A stretch of 23,457 nt of DNA from Streptomyces sp. NRRL S-118 (GTDB taxonomy: Bacteria; Actinomycetota; Actinomycetes; Streptomycetales; Streptomycetaceae): assembly GCF_000716335.1 (NCBI RefSeq), contig NZ_KL591003.1:1-23457 (forward strand). The letters are read 5' to 3'. The notes under the pieces were generated by a model, which saw only the letters and a list, made by a program, of their open reading frames with translations, searched no databases and was not told where the DNA came from. This document shows positions 1 through 8,433 of this stretch, piece by piece. Made by a program: the position numbers and the translations under genes. Each line of letters opens with the position of its first letter. Position 1 is the first letter of the stretch.

Positions 1-24
1 ACCGACACCGACACCGACACCGAC
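1..24. repeat. ACCGAC hexamer microsatellite, four copies
   Basis: Four perfect tandem ACCGAC units open the window. Read in frame they give Thr-Asp repeats (frame 1) or Pro-Thr repeats (frame 2). They may belong to the 3' end of a gene that lies mostly outside the window. The left border cuts the tract, so its full length is unknown. Confidence 0.7.
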
Positions 25-294
25 AAGAGCGAAAGCTCCTGGCACTCGCTCTGTACGTCCGCCGCCCCGCCCGTCCTTGACCCGGGCGCGGTGGTTTGCC
101 GCCCCTCCCCCAGCGGATCTGCGCGACCGACCTCCAGCCACGTCGGCGTCCTGTCCCGGCGACGTCCTGGCACAGCTCCCGCACCAGGAGGTGCTCGCCC
201 CGGGCACCGCCCACGCGATCCGCGCAGCCGGCGGTGCCCTCGAGCGGAGCGGCGAGACGCTGGTCGGGGTTCTTGAGCCCCTGCCTGTGCGGGC
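25..294. other. Left edge, no confident gene
   Basis: This stretch lies between the window edge and the stop codon of the TIGR04222 gene. A plus-strand frame is open from base 2 through about 400, but its end reads antisense through the Gly/Cys-rich tail of the neighbouring gene. I therefore do not call it. The part around 150-290 has G/C-rich third positions in that frame and could be the last codons of an upstream plus-strand gene. No clear terminator hairpin was seen. Confidence 0.4.
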
Positions 295-1167
295 TCACCC
301 GCCGCAGCCGCCGCACCCTCCTCCGCCACCGCAGCCGCCCCCTCCGGACGACGGGCGCTCGTGCGCCTTGCGGATCACGCGGCGCAGTCTCTTGTCCTGA
401 ATGCCGTGCGTCCCGAACAGGGCTACGCCGACCGCTTCCGGATCGGTGTGGTCCTGGGCGTGCGTGCAGGCCGGGGCGTCCACCCAGGAGGAGCGGTCCA
501 GATGACGGTGGGCTTCCCGCAGCCGTGCCAGGGCCGCGGCGCCCGCCGGGGTCAGCCGGCCCTGCGGCGTGAACCGGTCGAAGGGCGCAAGGAAGAGGCC
601 CGCCACCAGCAGCGCGAACGCCAGCAGCGAGGTGGCGTTCAGCCAGGCTGCCGATCCGCCCTTGCCGGCGGCGGCGAAGGGCCCGAGGAAAGCGGACACC
701 AGACAGACCGCGAGGTGCCACCGCCAGGCCCGTCGCCACGCCCGCAGAGGCGGGAGCGGCCGCAACAACCCCTCCTCGACGAGTCCCTGGTCCAGGGCCT
801 TCATCCGACCGGACGTCACCAGCGCCTCGTGCAGTTGGTGCACCCTCGTCTCGCCTCCGGCTGTCTCCTCCCGCACGAGAAGGTGCAGGCGTTCCGTGCC
901 GTACGCCTCGCTCTCGCCCGCCCGGGCCCTCTTCCCGTCCAGGACGAGGAGCCCGGCCTGGTGCATCCGGACGAGCACCGTGTCCGCGACGCGTTCTGGA
1001 CCGCCGGCGAGCAGCGCCATGGCGAGGGTATCGGTCGGGTCGGGCGGGTCGGCCATGTCCGTTGCCCCCACCGGCGCACGCCCCTGGAACCGTCTGCCCA
1101 CCAGCAGGATCAGTGTCGCCCCGCCCGCCACGAGCGGTACGAGCCACGTCAGACCGCCGTCGTACAC
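295..1167 (-). CDS. TIGR04222 domain-containing membrane protein
   Basis: This 290-residue protein of unknown function starts at a GTG that lies inside the last codons of the kinase gene, a 19-base overlap. A GGAAGG ribosome site sits about 8 bases upstream of that GTG. The protein opens with a membrane segment (about residues 5-22). A cytoplasmic stretch with a TIGR04222-type core follows (the region containing LAMALLAGGPERV and the Arg-Leu-Thr-Pro-Ala-Gly stretch). A hydrophobic pair of helices lies near residues 160-205. The protein ends in the hallmark Gly/Cys-rich tail, in which single Cys residues are spaced by runs of Gly. Known family members are actinobacterial membrane proteins with no proven role. 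The overlap makes translational coupling to the kinase likely, so it may act in the same signalling unit; that is inference. Confidence 0.88.
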   Translation of the reverse strand: MYDGGLTWLVPLVAGGATLILLVGRRFQGRAPVGATDMADPPDPTDTLAMALLAGGPERVADTVLVRMHQAGLLVLDGKRARAGESEAYGTERLHLLVREETAGGETRVHQLHEALVTSGRMKALDQGLVEEGLLRPLPPLRAWRRAWRWHLAVCLVSAFLGPFAAAGKGGSAAWLNATSLLAFALLVAGLFLAPFDRFTPQGRLTPAGAAALARLREAHRHLDRSSWVDAPACTHAQDHTDPEAVGVALFGTHGIQDKRLRRVIRKAHERPSSGGGGCGGGGGCGGCGG

Positions 1168-3011
1168 AGCACGTTCCTTCCCCCGTCGACCTCTAAGGTC
1201 CAGTAGATGTTCCGGTCGTCCCGGCTGCGTGAGCAATACCCGGCCGGATAGAACGTCCGGGCCTTGTGGTAGCCGGTGATCTGCAGCACGGTGTTGAAGC
1301 CATGGGGGACCTCGGTCGCGTCGCAGTTCCAGAGATTCAGGGTCCGCGACGCGGTGATCGTGCGGCCGCTGCGCTTGGCCACGAAGCACTGGCCCTTGCG
1401 GAACTGGCGCTCCACGCAGAGCGTGGTGGCGAAGGAGGAGCGCGAGCCGGAGTGGTACCAGTAGCTGCGACCGTTGCCGGAGGGGCAGTCCGCGAAGTCG
1501 ATGCCCTCGCTCGCCGAGGTCACGCGCAGATATGCGTTGGCGGCGGAGCAGCCGACCGTCTGCGGGGTCCTCGTCGACCAGGATGCATGGCCGTCGTCGT
1601 ACGCGGTGAGACAGTCGCCGCTGTCGACCGCGCGGAAGGCCAGGTCCACGGCGTCCGGTGCAGGGGTCGGCGCGGAGGTGTGCCGGGAGTCGGAGCCGTA
1701 CGAGGAGTCGTAGGTGGAGCGCGACGAGGACGAACCGCTGCGCGTCGAGCCGGAGTCCTCGGCGTTCGCCTGGTAGATGAAGAACACCACGACCGCCAAC
1801 AGGATGAATCCGAACCATCCGCCGTCGCCCTTTCCCGCCGCTGGTGCGGGTGCCGGTGCCGGGGCCGGTGATGAACGTGGCGGCGCCGGCGTACTGGCCG
1901 AGGAAGCAGCGGGCGGCTTCCGGGCGGCGCCGGCGCGCCTGAGCTTTTCCTCCTGTGCGGCGAGGGCCGCGGCCATGGAAGCCTGCGCAGCCCGCGCCCG
2001 TTCGGCACGCCGTGCCCGCTCCTCCGGGAGCACGCGGGTCGGGTCCGGCGGTGGGAGCGCGCTCGTCCTCTGGTCCACGGTCGGCCCTTCGGCCTCCCCC
2101 GTCTCCTGGAAGCTGCGCCCCTGGCTCTCGTACGCCCTGATCAGCTCCGTCCACCGCGGCGGCAACCAGCGGCTGCCGCTGGGGGTGTTCGGCAGGCCGG
2201 AGAGCGAGGCGGTGAACTGCTCGAGGACCTCGGCCGGTTCGGGCCTGGCGGCCGGATCGGGCGCCAGGCACGGACGGATCAGCGGAGCCAGCTCCTTCGA
2301 CAGCCCACCGAGATCCAGGTCGGCGCGCTGGACGCGGGAAAGCAACCGCAGCGTGTCCCCGTCCATCGGGTAAGGCGGCCGGCCCACGGCGAGGTGGAAG
2401 AGGGTCGCACCGAGCGAGTAGACGTCCGCCGCCGCCGTCGACTCCTCGCCCCTCGCCTGCTCCGGCGAGGTGAACGCGATGGTCCCCAGCGTCAGCTGGG
2501 TCCGGGTGAGATCGCTGGCGTGCGAAATGCCGAAATCGATCAGGCGTGGCCCATCCAGCGGCAACAGGACGTTCTGCGGCTTCACGTCCCGGTGGACGAT
2601 GCCCATCCGGTGCAGGGTGACCAGCGCCTCCGCCGTGCCGGCTGCGACCCACCGTACGGCCGAGGCCTGCAGCACGCCCTTCGCGCTCACCAGCTCCGCC
2701 AGCGAGGGAGCGGCGATGTACTCTATCGCCATCCACGGCCGGTCGGCCGTGGCGTCCGCGTCCAGCACCTGAGCCGTGTGGACGCTGGACACCCGCTGGG
2801 CGAGCGCGACTTCCCGCGCGAAGCGACGGCGGTCGGTCTCCTCGACAACCCCCTCGGCAAGCAGTGTCTTCACGGCGACGAGCCGTCCTCCGCGCGTGCG
2901 GCCGAGATAGACACGCCCCATGCCGCCCGAGCCGAGCCGGCCGAGCAGCCGGTAGCGACCGAGCTGACGTGGATCGTCCCCACGCAGTTCCTCTACGCGC
3001 GCCCCCGTCAT
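1149..3011 (-). CDS. Transmembrane Ser/Thr protein kinase with LppU-like extracellular domain
   Basis: This is a 620-residue Hanks-type kinase that should phosphorylate proteins on Ser/Thr at the membrane. ATG 3011 was chosen because GGGGGAGG lies 6 bases upstream; an in-frame start 36 bases further up has no such site. Visible kinase elements are the Gly loop (GSGGMG, residues 27-32), Lys48, the likely helix-C Glu67, the catalytic HRDVKPQN (140-147) and DFG (159-161). A Pro-rich linker with an Ala/Arg/Glu-rich, probably coiled-coil stretch follows. One transmembrane helix lies near residues 398-413. The outer part is Ser-rich and then Cys-rich, with about eight Cys that probably form disulfides, and resembles LppU/SCO3897-type domains. 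There are no PASTA repeats, so the ligand is unlikely to be muropeptide as in PknB. It overlaps the downstream TIGR04222 gene, and its start overlaps the stop of a small upstream frame. Confidence 0.95.
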   Translation of the reverse strand: MTGARVEELRGDDPRQLGRYRLLGRLGSGGMGRVYLGRTRGGRLVAVKTLLAEGVVEETDRRRFAREVALAQRVSSVHTAQVLDADATADRPWMAIEYIAAPSLAELVSAKGVLQASAVRWVAAGTAEALVTLHRMGIVHRDVKPQNVLLPLDGPRLIDFGISHASDLTRTQLTLGTIAFTSPEQARGEESTAAADVYSLGATLFHLAVGRPPYPMDGDTLRLLSRVQRADLDLGGLSKELAPLIRPCLAPDPAARPEPAEVLEQFTASLSGLPNTPSGSRWLPPRWTELIRAYESQGRSFQETGEAEGPTVDQRTSALPPPDPTRVLPEERARRAERARAAQASMAAALAAQEEKLRRAGAARKPPAASSASTPAPPRSSPAPAPAPAPAAGKGDGGWFGFILLAVVVFFIYQANAEDSGSTRSGSSSSRSTYDSSYGSDSRHTSAPTPAPDAVDLAFRAVDSGDCLTAYDDGHASWSTRTPQTVGCSAANAYLRVTSASEGIDFADCPSGNGRSYWYHSGSRSSFATTLCVERQFRKGQCFVAKRSGRTITASRTLNLWNCDATEVPHGFNTVLQITGYHKARTFYPAGYCSRSRDDRNIYWTLEVDGGRNVLCTTAV

Positions 3012-3337
3012 GCCGTACCTCCCCCGTGGTACCGGTCCCGTCTCCACAGTGACACGAGGGAGGCGGCTCGGACACGGTGCTTTTCCGTCCCGGACAGGGT
3101 CGGGACAGGGCGTTCACTCAATCGATACCAACTCGCGCATCGCTGGCACGCCTTGCCCTCGATCACCTGGTCGGGCCGGTGGAAGCCGCAGCCGGAGGAC
3201 GAGTCCGAGTACATCTCGCGCGTGCAGCCGAAGATCTTCCGCTGCGCGCACCACAGGTGGTCCCCGATCGACCCGTCCGTGCTGCAGCGGTGCAGGTCGG
3301 TGGACCTCTCGACGGTGGAGCCGTTACTCGCGGCCAT
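3008..3337 (-). CDS. Small Cys-rich hypothetical protein, possibly a gene remnant
   Basis: This is a possible 109-residue protein of unrecognised family. From the ATG at 3337 down to about 3145 almost every codon ends in G or C, as in real genes here. The peptide contains six to seven Cys (HRC, WCA, GCT, GCG, ACQRC) that could bind zinc or form disulfides. After about 3145 the codon bias is lost, which suggests a frameshift, a truncated gene or a wrong end. The frame stops in an ATGA overlap with the kinase start codon, the signature of translational coupling. No strong ribosome site precedes 3337, and an upstream GTG at 3403 is also possible. It may be the tail of a decayed gene rather than a functional one. 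Confidence 0.4.
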   Translation of the reverse strand: MAASNGSTVERSTDLHRCSTDGSIGDHLWCAQRKIFGCTREMYSDSSSGCGFHRPDQVIEGKACQRCASWYRLSERPVPTLSGTEKHRVRAASLVSLWRRDRYHGGGTA

Positions 3338-3540
3338 CTTCTGTCCCAGGGGCGCGCGAAGGCATCGCGGTCGGCCAGGGGCCTTGAGCGGCGGGTGGGA
3401 CACGCAACGTCGGATCGGAGTCGCTGTCCGGGGGCGCGGACTTGACCGGGCGGTCGTTCGCGTCCGACCGTTCCGTAGTGGCCGGGGCCGGGTGGCCCCG
3501 GTCCTACCACCGCCGTACCCAGCTTCCGAGGGAGTGCCCA

Positions 3541-4776
3541 GTGACCCAGCAGCCCACCCCGATCGTCCTCGACCCCACCGGCTCCGACCGGCACGCCGAG
3601 CACCGGCTGCTCCGCGCCCGAGGCGCCGTGGCCCGTGTCGACTTACTGGGTGTGCAGGCCTGGTCCGTGTCGGATCCGGTCCTGTTGAAGAACCTGCTCA
3701 CCAGCCCGGACGTGTCCAAGGACGCGCGCCGGCACTGGGCGGCGTTCGACAGCGTCGTACCGCACTGGCCGCTGACCCTGTGGGTCGCGGTGACCAACAT
3801 GTTCACCGCGTACGGCAACGATCACCGCAGGCTGCGCCGGCTGGTCGCGCCCGCGTTCACGGCGCGCCGCATATCCGCCCTGAAGGCCGGCATCGATGAG
3901 CTCGTCGGCCGGCTGCTGGACGACCTGGAGGCGGCCCCGACCGGCGAGCCCGTCGACCTGCGTGAGCGTCTCGCCGTGCCGCTCCCCATCGCGGTGATCG
4001 GTCGGCTCATGGGGCTGCCCGAGAGCCGGAGGGAAGGGTTCCGTGCTCTTGTCGACGGTGTCTTCGACACGACGCTCACCTCCGCGGAAGCCGCGGCGAA
4101 CGGCGAACGCCTCTACGGTGTCCTGGACGAACTCATCGCCGCCAAGCGTGCCGACCCCGGCGACGACATGACCTCCGTCCTCATCGCCACGCGCGACGAG
4201 GACGGCGACGGCTCGGCCCTGGCCGAGGAAGAACTGCGCGACACGCTCCTGCTGATGATCAGTGCCGGGTACGACACCACGGTCAACGTCATCGACCAGG
4301 CCATCACCGCGCTGCTCACCGATCCTGAGCAACTCGAGCACATCCGTTCCGGCCGTGCGGACTGGAACGCCGTCGTCGAGGAGACCCTGCGCCACGAGCC
4401 GGCGGTCAAGCACCTGCCGCTGCGCTACGCCGTCGCCGACATCCCTCTGCCCGACGGGCAGGTCATCGCCAAGGGCGAGGCGATCCTCGCCTCCTACGCC
4501 GCGGCCAACCGCCATCCCGACTGGCACGGCCCGGACGCCGACGCCTTCGACGTCACCCGGATCACCAAGGACCACCTCGCCTTCGGCCACGGTGTCCACT
4601 TCTGCCTCGGCGCTCCCCTCGCCCGCATGGAGATCACCGCCGTGCTCCAGGCCTTCTTCGCGCGGTTCCCCGAGGCCCGACTGGCCGTCCCCCTGTCCGA
4701 ACTGGAACCCATCCCCTCCCTCATCAGCAACGGCCACCGCACGCTCCCCGTGAACCTGCGCCCCACCGCCGCTTAG
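3541..4776 (+). CDS. Cytochrome P450 monooxygenase
   Basis: This is a soluble bacterial P450 of 411 residues, the normal length, with no membrane anchor. It should hydroxylate or epoxidise a small lipophilic substrate using electrons from a ferredoxin. The GTG at 3541 was chosen for the GAGGGAG site 6 bases upstream. Visible signatures are the I-helix oxygen-activation motif AGYDTT (242-247), ExxR (E281-R284) and the heme loop [10 protein letters not shown] with ligand Cys355. The overall style is CYP107/CYP105-like, but I cannot assign a subfamily. No ferredoxin or reductase gene lies next to it, so redox partners must come from elsewhere. Its TAG stop sits exactly where an IS end appears to begin. 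The substrate is unknown, and a link to the operon starting at 11305 is not supported by distance. Confidence 0.95.
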   Translation: MTQQPTPIVLDPTGSDRHAEHRLLRARGAVARVDLLGVQAWSVSDPVLLKNLLTSPDVSKDARRHWAAFDSVVPHWPLTLWVAVTNMFTAYGNDHRRLRRLVAPAFTARRISALKAGIDELVGRLLDDLEAAPTGEPVDLRERLAVPLPIAVIGRLMGLPESRREGFRALVDGVFDTTLTSAEAAANGERLYGVLDELIAAKRADPGDDMTSVLIATRDEDGDGSALAEEELRDTLLLMISAGYDTTVNVIDQAITALLTDPEQLEHIRSGRADWNAVVEETLRHEPAVKHLPLRYAVADIPLPDGQVIAKGEAILASYAAANRHPDWHGPDADAFDVTRITKDHLAFGHGVHFCLGAPLARMEITAVLQAFFARFPEARLAVPLSELEPIPSLISNGHRTLPVNLRPTAA

Positions 4777-4784
4777 ACGCCGTT
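4774..4784 (+). repeat. Putative IS end (TA + GACGCCGTT), first copy
   Basis: TAGACGCCGTT occurs here, just outside the 3' end of the minus-strand IS5-like transposase. It occurs again at 8187-8197, upstream of the plus-strand IS5-like fragment. In both places GACGCCGTT points into the element and is preceded by TA. This fits a terminal inverted repeat next to a TA target duplication, which some IS5-family groups make. The matching other end of this element was not found near 5520-5600. Confidence 0.4.
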
Positions 4785-5516
4785 TCACTTGGTGAGTCGG
4801 CGGTAGCCGATGAGGGCTGCGGCTGTGCCGACGAAGGCCAGGAAGTGTTCGGCCGTGCGTTCGTATCGGCGGTGCAGTCGGCGGCAGCCGACCAGCCAGG
4901 AGACCGTTCTCTCGACGACCCAGCGGTGTCGGCCGAGCCGCGTGGACGACTCGATGCCCTTGCGGGCGATGCGGTGGCGGATGCGACGCTCGCGAAGCCA
5001 TTTCCGCAGGTGGCCGTAGTCGTATCCCTTGTCGGCATGAAGCTTGGCCGGACGCCGGCGGCGGGGTCCGCGGCGGGAGCGGACGGGCGGGATCCCGCGC
5101 ACGAGCGGCTGCAGGCCGAGGCTGTCGTGCACGTTGGCGCCGGAGATGCCCAGCGACAGCGGCACGCCATTCCGGTCGGTGATCAGGTGGATTTTCGATC
5201 CTGCCTTGCCGCGGTCGGTCGGATCGGCCGCGAGGTCGCCGCCGTGGTCTTCGGGGCCGTTCGCGGCCAGCGGCCGCAGCCACAGGTCGGCATGGGACTG
5301 CACGACCTGGGCGTAGGGTCGGTAGTCGGTGACGGTGCCGCACTGTCCGCCGGCGCCGTCGGTGCTGCGGCGTCCGGTCCAGTTGCTCGACAGCCACCGG
5401 TGGCGCCGGCAGACCTCCAGCCGGTAGTCCACCGACCGGTCGTGTGCGCGGACGCGGCGTTCGATGACAACGGTCGACGGCTCGGTGCATGTGGTGATCT
5501 GGCGCAGGACCGGCAC
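4785..5516 (-). pseudogene. IS5-family transposase, 5' part lost or scrambled
   Basis: From about residue 95 to its end (243), the frame is a clear IS5-family DDE transposase. It shows the conserved DRGKAGSKIHL stretch, the second catalytic Asp in HADKGYDY (Asp162), and the catalytic Glu in RHRWVVERT (Glu202). The CRRLHRRYER region and the usual RRLTK end follow. Residues 1-90 do not match the normal N-terminal half: no helix-turn-helix-like start and no first catalytic Asp context could be found in any of the three minus frames. The expected full length is about 270-290 residues. It is therefore most likely inactive, a truncated and shifted copy, and it lies convergent to the P450 with only 8 bases between the two stop codons. 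Confidence 0.8.
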
Positions 5517-5683
5517 AGCGATACTCCCTCCTGGTCGCGACTGAGGGTCTGATCATGACCGTCGGGAGGGAGGGCTGTCGTCCACGATTGGACACTCCTG
5601 CTGTGCCCCAGCTCTCATCCTGGGAGCCACGGTGGGGCTACGGCTCGCGCGCGGCGGCGCCCACGGGGGAGGGGTGCGTCTCG

Positions 5684-6370
5684 TTAGTCTCTCTGTGCGG
5701 GGCCGAAGGCGGGCGGCCGCTGGTCGTCTCCGGCAGGGCCGACATCGCCGTGCTTCCACTCCGGGTCGTAGGCGCAGGGCACGGAGGCGCCGCCGGTAAA
5801 GTACTCGCGGTCCGGGTACCAGGTGAAAGACATCCGCTCGTTGCCGTCGTCCCGCTGGACGAACAGGTCCCAGGACCCGCCCCGCTCGCCTTCGCTGTAG
5901 GACGTGACCTTCCAGCCCTCGTCCTGGAGGAACCGGTGAAGGCGGCGGAGACCGGGGACCGCCTGGCCCGCCGGCACGTGGTCGAGTGCCCACCTGTGGC
6001 TCATCGAGTAGGCGCCGTCGATGGTCTCGTCCTTCAGCCCCAACAAGCCCCCGTCGTAACAGAAGCTGGAGCCGAGCGTGTTCTCCGTGCTGACGCCGAT
6101 GTCCTCGACTCCGGGTTCTATGGTGCGCGTGAAACCCATGACGCTGTAAGCCTCCTGGGAACGCTGGAGGGCGCGGTTTGCCATCTCCTCGGGCGCCACG
6201 CGGGGGAAGTCCGTCGACGCCCACGAACCCCATGCGAGCAGGCCGATCAGAAGGAAGACGCCGACGAGCGCGGCGCCGCCGCATCCCAGAGCGCCCAGGG
6301 CGCGAGAGGAGGCCCTCGGTTCGGGCGCCTCGGGGTTGGTGGCGGGGCTGGGCACGGTCTGGTCAGGCAT
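5684..6370 (-). CDS. Membrane-anchored hypothetical protein
   Basis: This is a 228-residue protein of unknown function. A short Pro/Ala-rich cytoplasmic start (about 25 residues) is followed by one strong hydrophobic segment near residues 26-51. The rest is probably extracytoplasmic. That part contains two Cys (in SSFCYDGG and VPCAYDP) that could pair, and a compact region with many aromatic residues (SYSEGERGG, MSFTWYPDREYF). It resembles the many Streptomyces single-pass proteins with a small sensor-like outer domain, but I recognise no named family. An AGGGTG stretch lies just upstream of the ATG. It stands alone, facing the IS5 remnant. The 167 bases between its stop and that remnant hold no gene. 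Confidence 0.8.
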   Translation of the reverse strand: MPDQTVPSPATNPEAPEPRASSRALGALGCGGAALVGVFLLIGLLAWGSWASTDFPRVAPEEMANRALQRSQEAYSVMGFTRTIEPGVEDIGVSTENTLGSSFCYDGGLLGLKDETIDGAYSMSHRWALDHVPAGQAVPGLRRLHRFLQDEGWKVTSYSEGERGGSWDLFVQRDDGNERMSFTWYPDREYFTGGASVPCAYDPEWKHGDVGPAGDDQRPPAFGPAQRD

Positions 6371-6379
6371 ACGAGCACC

Positions 6380-6826
6380 CTATGAAGACGTGGCGGCACG
6401 GCGGATGGGTGCGGCGACCGGCTCGGCGTGAGTACGCGTACTCACCTTCGCCCGTACGGTCTCGAGGGACCAGGGCGCCGCAGACCGACCAGCTTTTGCG
6501 GCCCCGGGAGGATCGTCCCAGACGTCAACTGGGCGCATGCCGGCGGCGCTCAGGACCACATGCCAGGGGGGCGATGGACAGAGGCCGAGCGCCGTGCGCA
6601 CGGCCTCCGGGCACCGGGCACCGGGTCTGCCGGGCTCGAGTCCGGCAGAGCCAGGGGCGTGCGACCGGCCGCGCGGTGACGGATCATGCCCGGACGTCGC
6701 CAGCGGACATGTCGTCCCGGAGCCGCAGGTAGCACAGCGGGTGAGGTGACGGTGCCGGCACAGGTGGAGGGCGGTGTCGGCTTCAACCTCGGCGATGAGG
6801 TCGGTCACCACGGGCCGGAACACCAA
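6380..6826 (-). CDS. Doubtful small Cys/His-rich hypothetical protein
   Basis: This possible 148-residue frame starts at GTG 6826 with AAGGA about 7 bases upstream. The first 35 codons have good third-position G/C and encode a Cys/His cluster (LCRHRHL followed by C-x2-C and a further Cys) that could bind zinc. Later codon use is mixed, with many A or T third positions, as in a decaying gene. The end lies 10 bases before the start of the next minus-strand gene, so the two could form an operon. I recognise no family; it could be a pseudogene or a chance frame. Confidence 0.35.
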   Translation of the reverse strand: MVFRPVVTDLIAEVEADTALHLCRHRHLTRCATCGSGTTCPLATSGHDPSPRGRSHAPGSAGLEPGRPGARCPEAVRTALGLCPSPPWHVVLSAAGMRPVDVWDDPPGAAKAGRSAAPWSLETVRAKVSTRTHAEPVAAPIRRAATSS

Positions 6827-7004
6827 CGGTTCCTTCGCTCCTCACCCGGCCGATTCTCTGTCAAGTTCAGCATGTTGACGCGCAACGTCCGACCCGAGCT
6901 CAAGCGATGACCGGGCTGCAGCGTTCGACGGAACCCGGTCTCTCGCCGAACGAGTCGCCCGGGATTGCGTCCACCGGAGACGTTGCCGTTCCACTACTCG
7001 GTGA

Positions 7005-7039
7005 TACCGTATAGCGGTACTCGGTACCACGTAGTACCG
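7005..7039 (+). promoter_or_regulatory. PadR operon promoter/operator region with inverted repeats
   Basis: Just upstream of the padR-like gene lie two inverted repeats: ACCG-N5-CGGT (7006-7018) and a perfect six-base arm pair CGGTAC...GTACCG (7022-7039). Several GGTAC/GTACC half-sites are shared between them. A TATA-containing stretch (7009-7014) could serve as a -10 element. PadR proteins usually repress their own operon by binding such dyads, so autoregulation is likely but not proven. Confidence 0.6.
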
Positions 7040-7061
7040 GCAGGGTTGAGGAGCACCCGCG

Positions 7062-7388
7062 ATGGATGACCTGACGGAGATGTTGAAGGGCACGCTCGAA
7101 GGGTGCGTGCTCGAAATCATCGGCAGCGAGGAGACCTACGGGTACGCCATCACTCGCCAGCTGAACGAGCTCGGCTTCGCCGACGTCATCGAGGGGACGG
7201 TGTACACCATCTTGCTGCGGCTGGAGAGGAACGGGCTCGTCCAAGTGACGAAACGTCCGTCCGGGGTCGGTCCGCCGCGCAAGTTCTACTCGCTCAACGA
7301 CGCCGGGCGCGAGGAACTCGCGAAGTTCTGGGCGAAATGGCAGTACCTCTCATCGCGCATCAACAGGCTCAAGGAGGGCGGGAGATGA
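7062..7388 (+). CDS. PadR-family transcriptional regulator
   Basis: This is a 108-residue DNA-binding regulator of the PadR family, close to the usual length of the short subfamily. The winged helix is visible: the LKGTLEGCVLEII helix, then ETYGYAITRQLNELGF, then the recognition region EGTVYTILLRLERNGLV and the wing with PRKFYSLNDAGREEL. GAGGAG lies about 8 bases upstream of the ATG. The stop overlaps the start of the next gene in an ATGA, so it is co-translated with two DUF1048 genes. Members of this family are typically released from DNA by small hydrophobic ligands or stress. The likely target is the dyad-rich region directly upstream. Confidence 0.93.
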   Translation: MDDLTEMLKGTLEGCVLEIIGSEETYGYAITRQLNELGFADVIEGTVYTILLRLERNGLVQVTKRPSGVGPPRKFYSLNDAGREELAKFWAKWQYLSSRINRLKEGGR

Positions 7389-7741
7389 ACTTCTGGGAGA
7401 AGATCACAGGCAGCGATCTCACCAGGGACTGGAAGGCGTTCGGAGCCCGGGTTGAGGCTCTGCCGGACGACTACCGGGAGGCGTGGGACCAGATCGTCGC
7501 TCACCTCTTCCCTTACGGGGACTTCACCGGCCGCAACCTGACACCGATCCTCGACTCCGCCCTTGGGCTGCTCGAAGTGTCGGCAGCGGACGGGCAGAGC
7601 GTCCATGAGGTGCTCGGCGACGACATCCAGGGCTTCTGTACGGCGCTGGCCGGAGGAGCCGGGGCCCGGACTCATCGCGACCGGTGGCGCGAGCAGTTGA
7701 ACAGGAACGTCGCAAGGAAATTGAGCCGGCTGGGAGGCTGA
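7385..7741 (+). CDS. DUF1048 family protein
   Basis: This is a 118-residue, probably all-helical cytoplasmic protein of the DUF1048 family, whose biochemical role is unknown. Family members are commonly encoded next to PadR regulators, as here. It shares with the following gene the pattern KxxWxxxxARVxALPxDYxxxxxxIxxxLF in the first half. Later it shares the run ILDSALGLLEVSAADGQSV, then a (G/T)DDIQGFC-type turn. It starts in a 4-base overlap with the regulator gene and ends one base before the next start codon, so the three genes form a tight operon. There are no membrane segments. It may be a ligand- or partner-binding protein of the regulator; that is inference. Confidence 0.88.
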   Translation: MNFWEKITGSDLTRDWKAFGARVEALPDDYREAWDQIVAHLFPYGDFTGRNLTPILDSALGLLEVSAADGQSVHEVLGDDIQGFCTALAGGAGARTHRDRWREQLNRNVARKLSRLGG

Positions 7742-7742
7742 C

Positions 7743-8069
7743 GTGAGCATCCAGGACATCATCGAAGGCAAGAATCAGTGGCGGGCACATGTTGCCCGGG
7801 TCAAGGCGCTCCCGCCGGACTACCAGATTGTGTACAAGGAGATGCAGAAGTACCTGTTCAAGGTCGGACCGGTCAGCCTGTCCGACGGGCCCCTCCTCCC
7901 TGGAATCGTCGACTTCTTCGAGGAGGGCGTCGCCGAGGGAAAGGGAGTCTTGGAACTCATCGGCACCGACGTCGCCGCGTTCTGCGACGACCTGATCAAG
8001 GACTCTCCCACCTACGCGGATGCCTACCAGGAATCCATGAGCGGGGAACCCGGCGCGGCCGGGAAGTGA
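7743..8069 (+). CDS. DUF1048 family protein, second copy
   Basis: This 108-residue paralogue of the preceding gene starts at GTG 7743. GGGAGG ends about 5 bases upstream, inside the previous coding end. Shared family features are WRAHVARVKALPPDYQ, the YLFKVGP stretch, a helix with IVDFFEEGVAEGKGVLELIG and the TDVAAFCDDLI turn. The divergence between the two copies is large, so the duplication is old and is probably kept because both are needed, for example as a heterodimer. Function is unknown. It is the last gene of the PadR operon. A GGCGG/CCGCC hairpin at about 8090-8101 could help to end transcription, though it is weak. Confidence 0.88.
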   Translation: MSIQDIIEGKNQWRAHVARVKALPPDYQIVYKEMQKYLFKVGPVSLSDGPLLPGIVDFFEEGVAEGKGVLELIGTDVAAFCDDLIKDSPTYADAYQESMSGEPGAAGK

Positions 8070-8186
8070 CAGCTGCCGGACCGGTTCGTGGCGGTTCCGC
8101 CTCGGTGGGGTTCATGGCGTCGTCGGCGCCGGCAGCACGTGCACAGGTGTCCCGACATCAGCTTTGAGCTGGCGGACCTGCTGGCG

Positions 8187-8197
8187 TAGACGCCGTT
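8187..8197 (+). repeat. Putative IS end (TA + GACGCCGTT), second copy
   Basis: This is identical over 11 bases to 4774-4784 and again preceded by TA. Here GACGCCGTT points rightwards, towards the plus-strand IS5-like fragment at 8434-8688. It therefore fits the 5' end of that element, as the other copy fits the 3' end of the minus-strand element. The base after it differs, so identity does not run on. Confidence 0.35.
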
Positions 8198-8269
8198 CGC
8201 TGGCCGGTGTCCCTCCTCGACCAGGGTGCAACGATGGTTGGCGCGCCGTCGGGAGATGTCGCGGGCCTA

Positions 8270-8305
8270 TGGTGGGTGGGGATCGACACGGCGAAGGCTG
8301 GCACC
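8270..8305 (+). mobile_element. Short IS110-like transposase N-terminal fragment
   Basis: In one plus frame this reads WWVGIDTAKAGT, which resembles the first residues of IS110-family transposases, where GID(x)(G/A)K carries a catalytic Asp. The match ends after about 12 residues and no IS110 body follows. It seems to be a splinter embedded in other IS debris. The assignment rests on a short motif only. Confidence 0.3.
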
Positions 8306-8433
8306 TGCGCCGCGGGGCGGCGTGTGATCACCGTCCCGGAGGCTGGGGCTGGGTAGGTAGCAGTCGAACGATGGGGCCTGGCGTGGCCAGCTGTTGGCGG
8401 AGTTGCCGGTTTTCCAGGGTGAGCTGATTGACG

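Noticed and set aside
1..400. Plus-strand frame with Pro-Thr repeats and a Pro-rich end
   Set aside because: Its Pro-rich end is the antisense of the Gly/Cys tail of the TIGR04222 gene; only the first part might be the end of an outside gene.
2394..3899. Plus-strand open frame of 501 residues
   Set aside because: It runs antisense through the kinase N-terminus and out of frame through the P450, with no family resemblance.
3643..5595. Minus-strand open frame of 650 residues opposite the P450 and over the transposase
   Set aside because: It is Arg/Pro-rich shadow sequence; the P450 on the other strand is certain.
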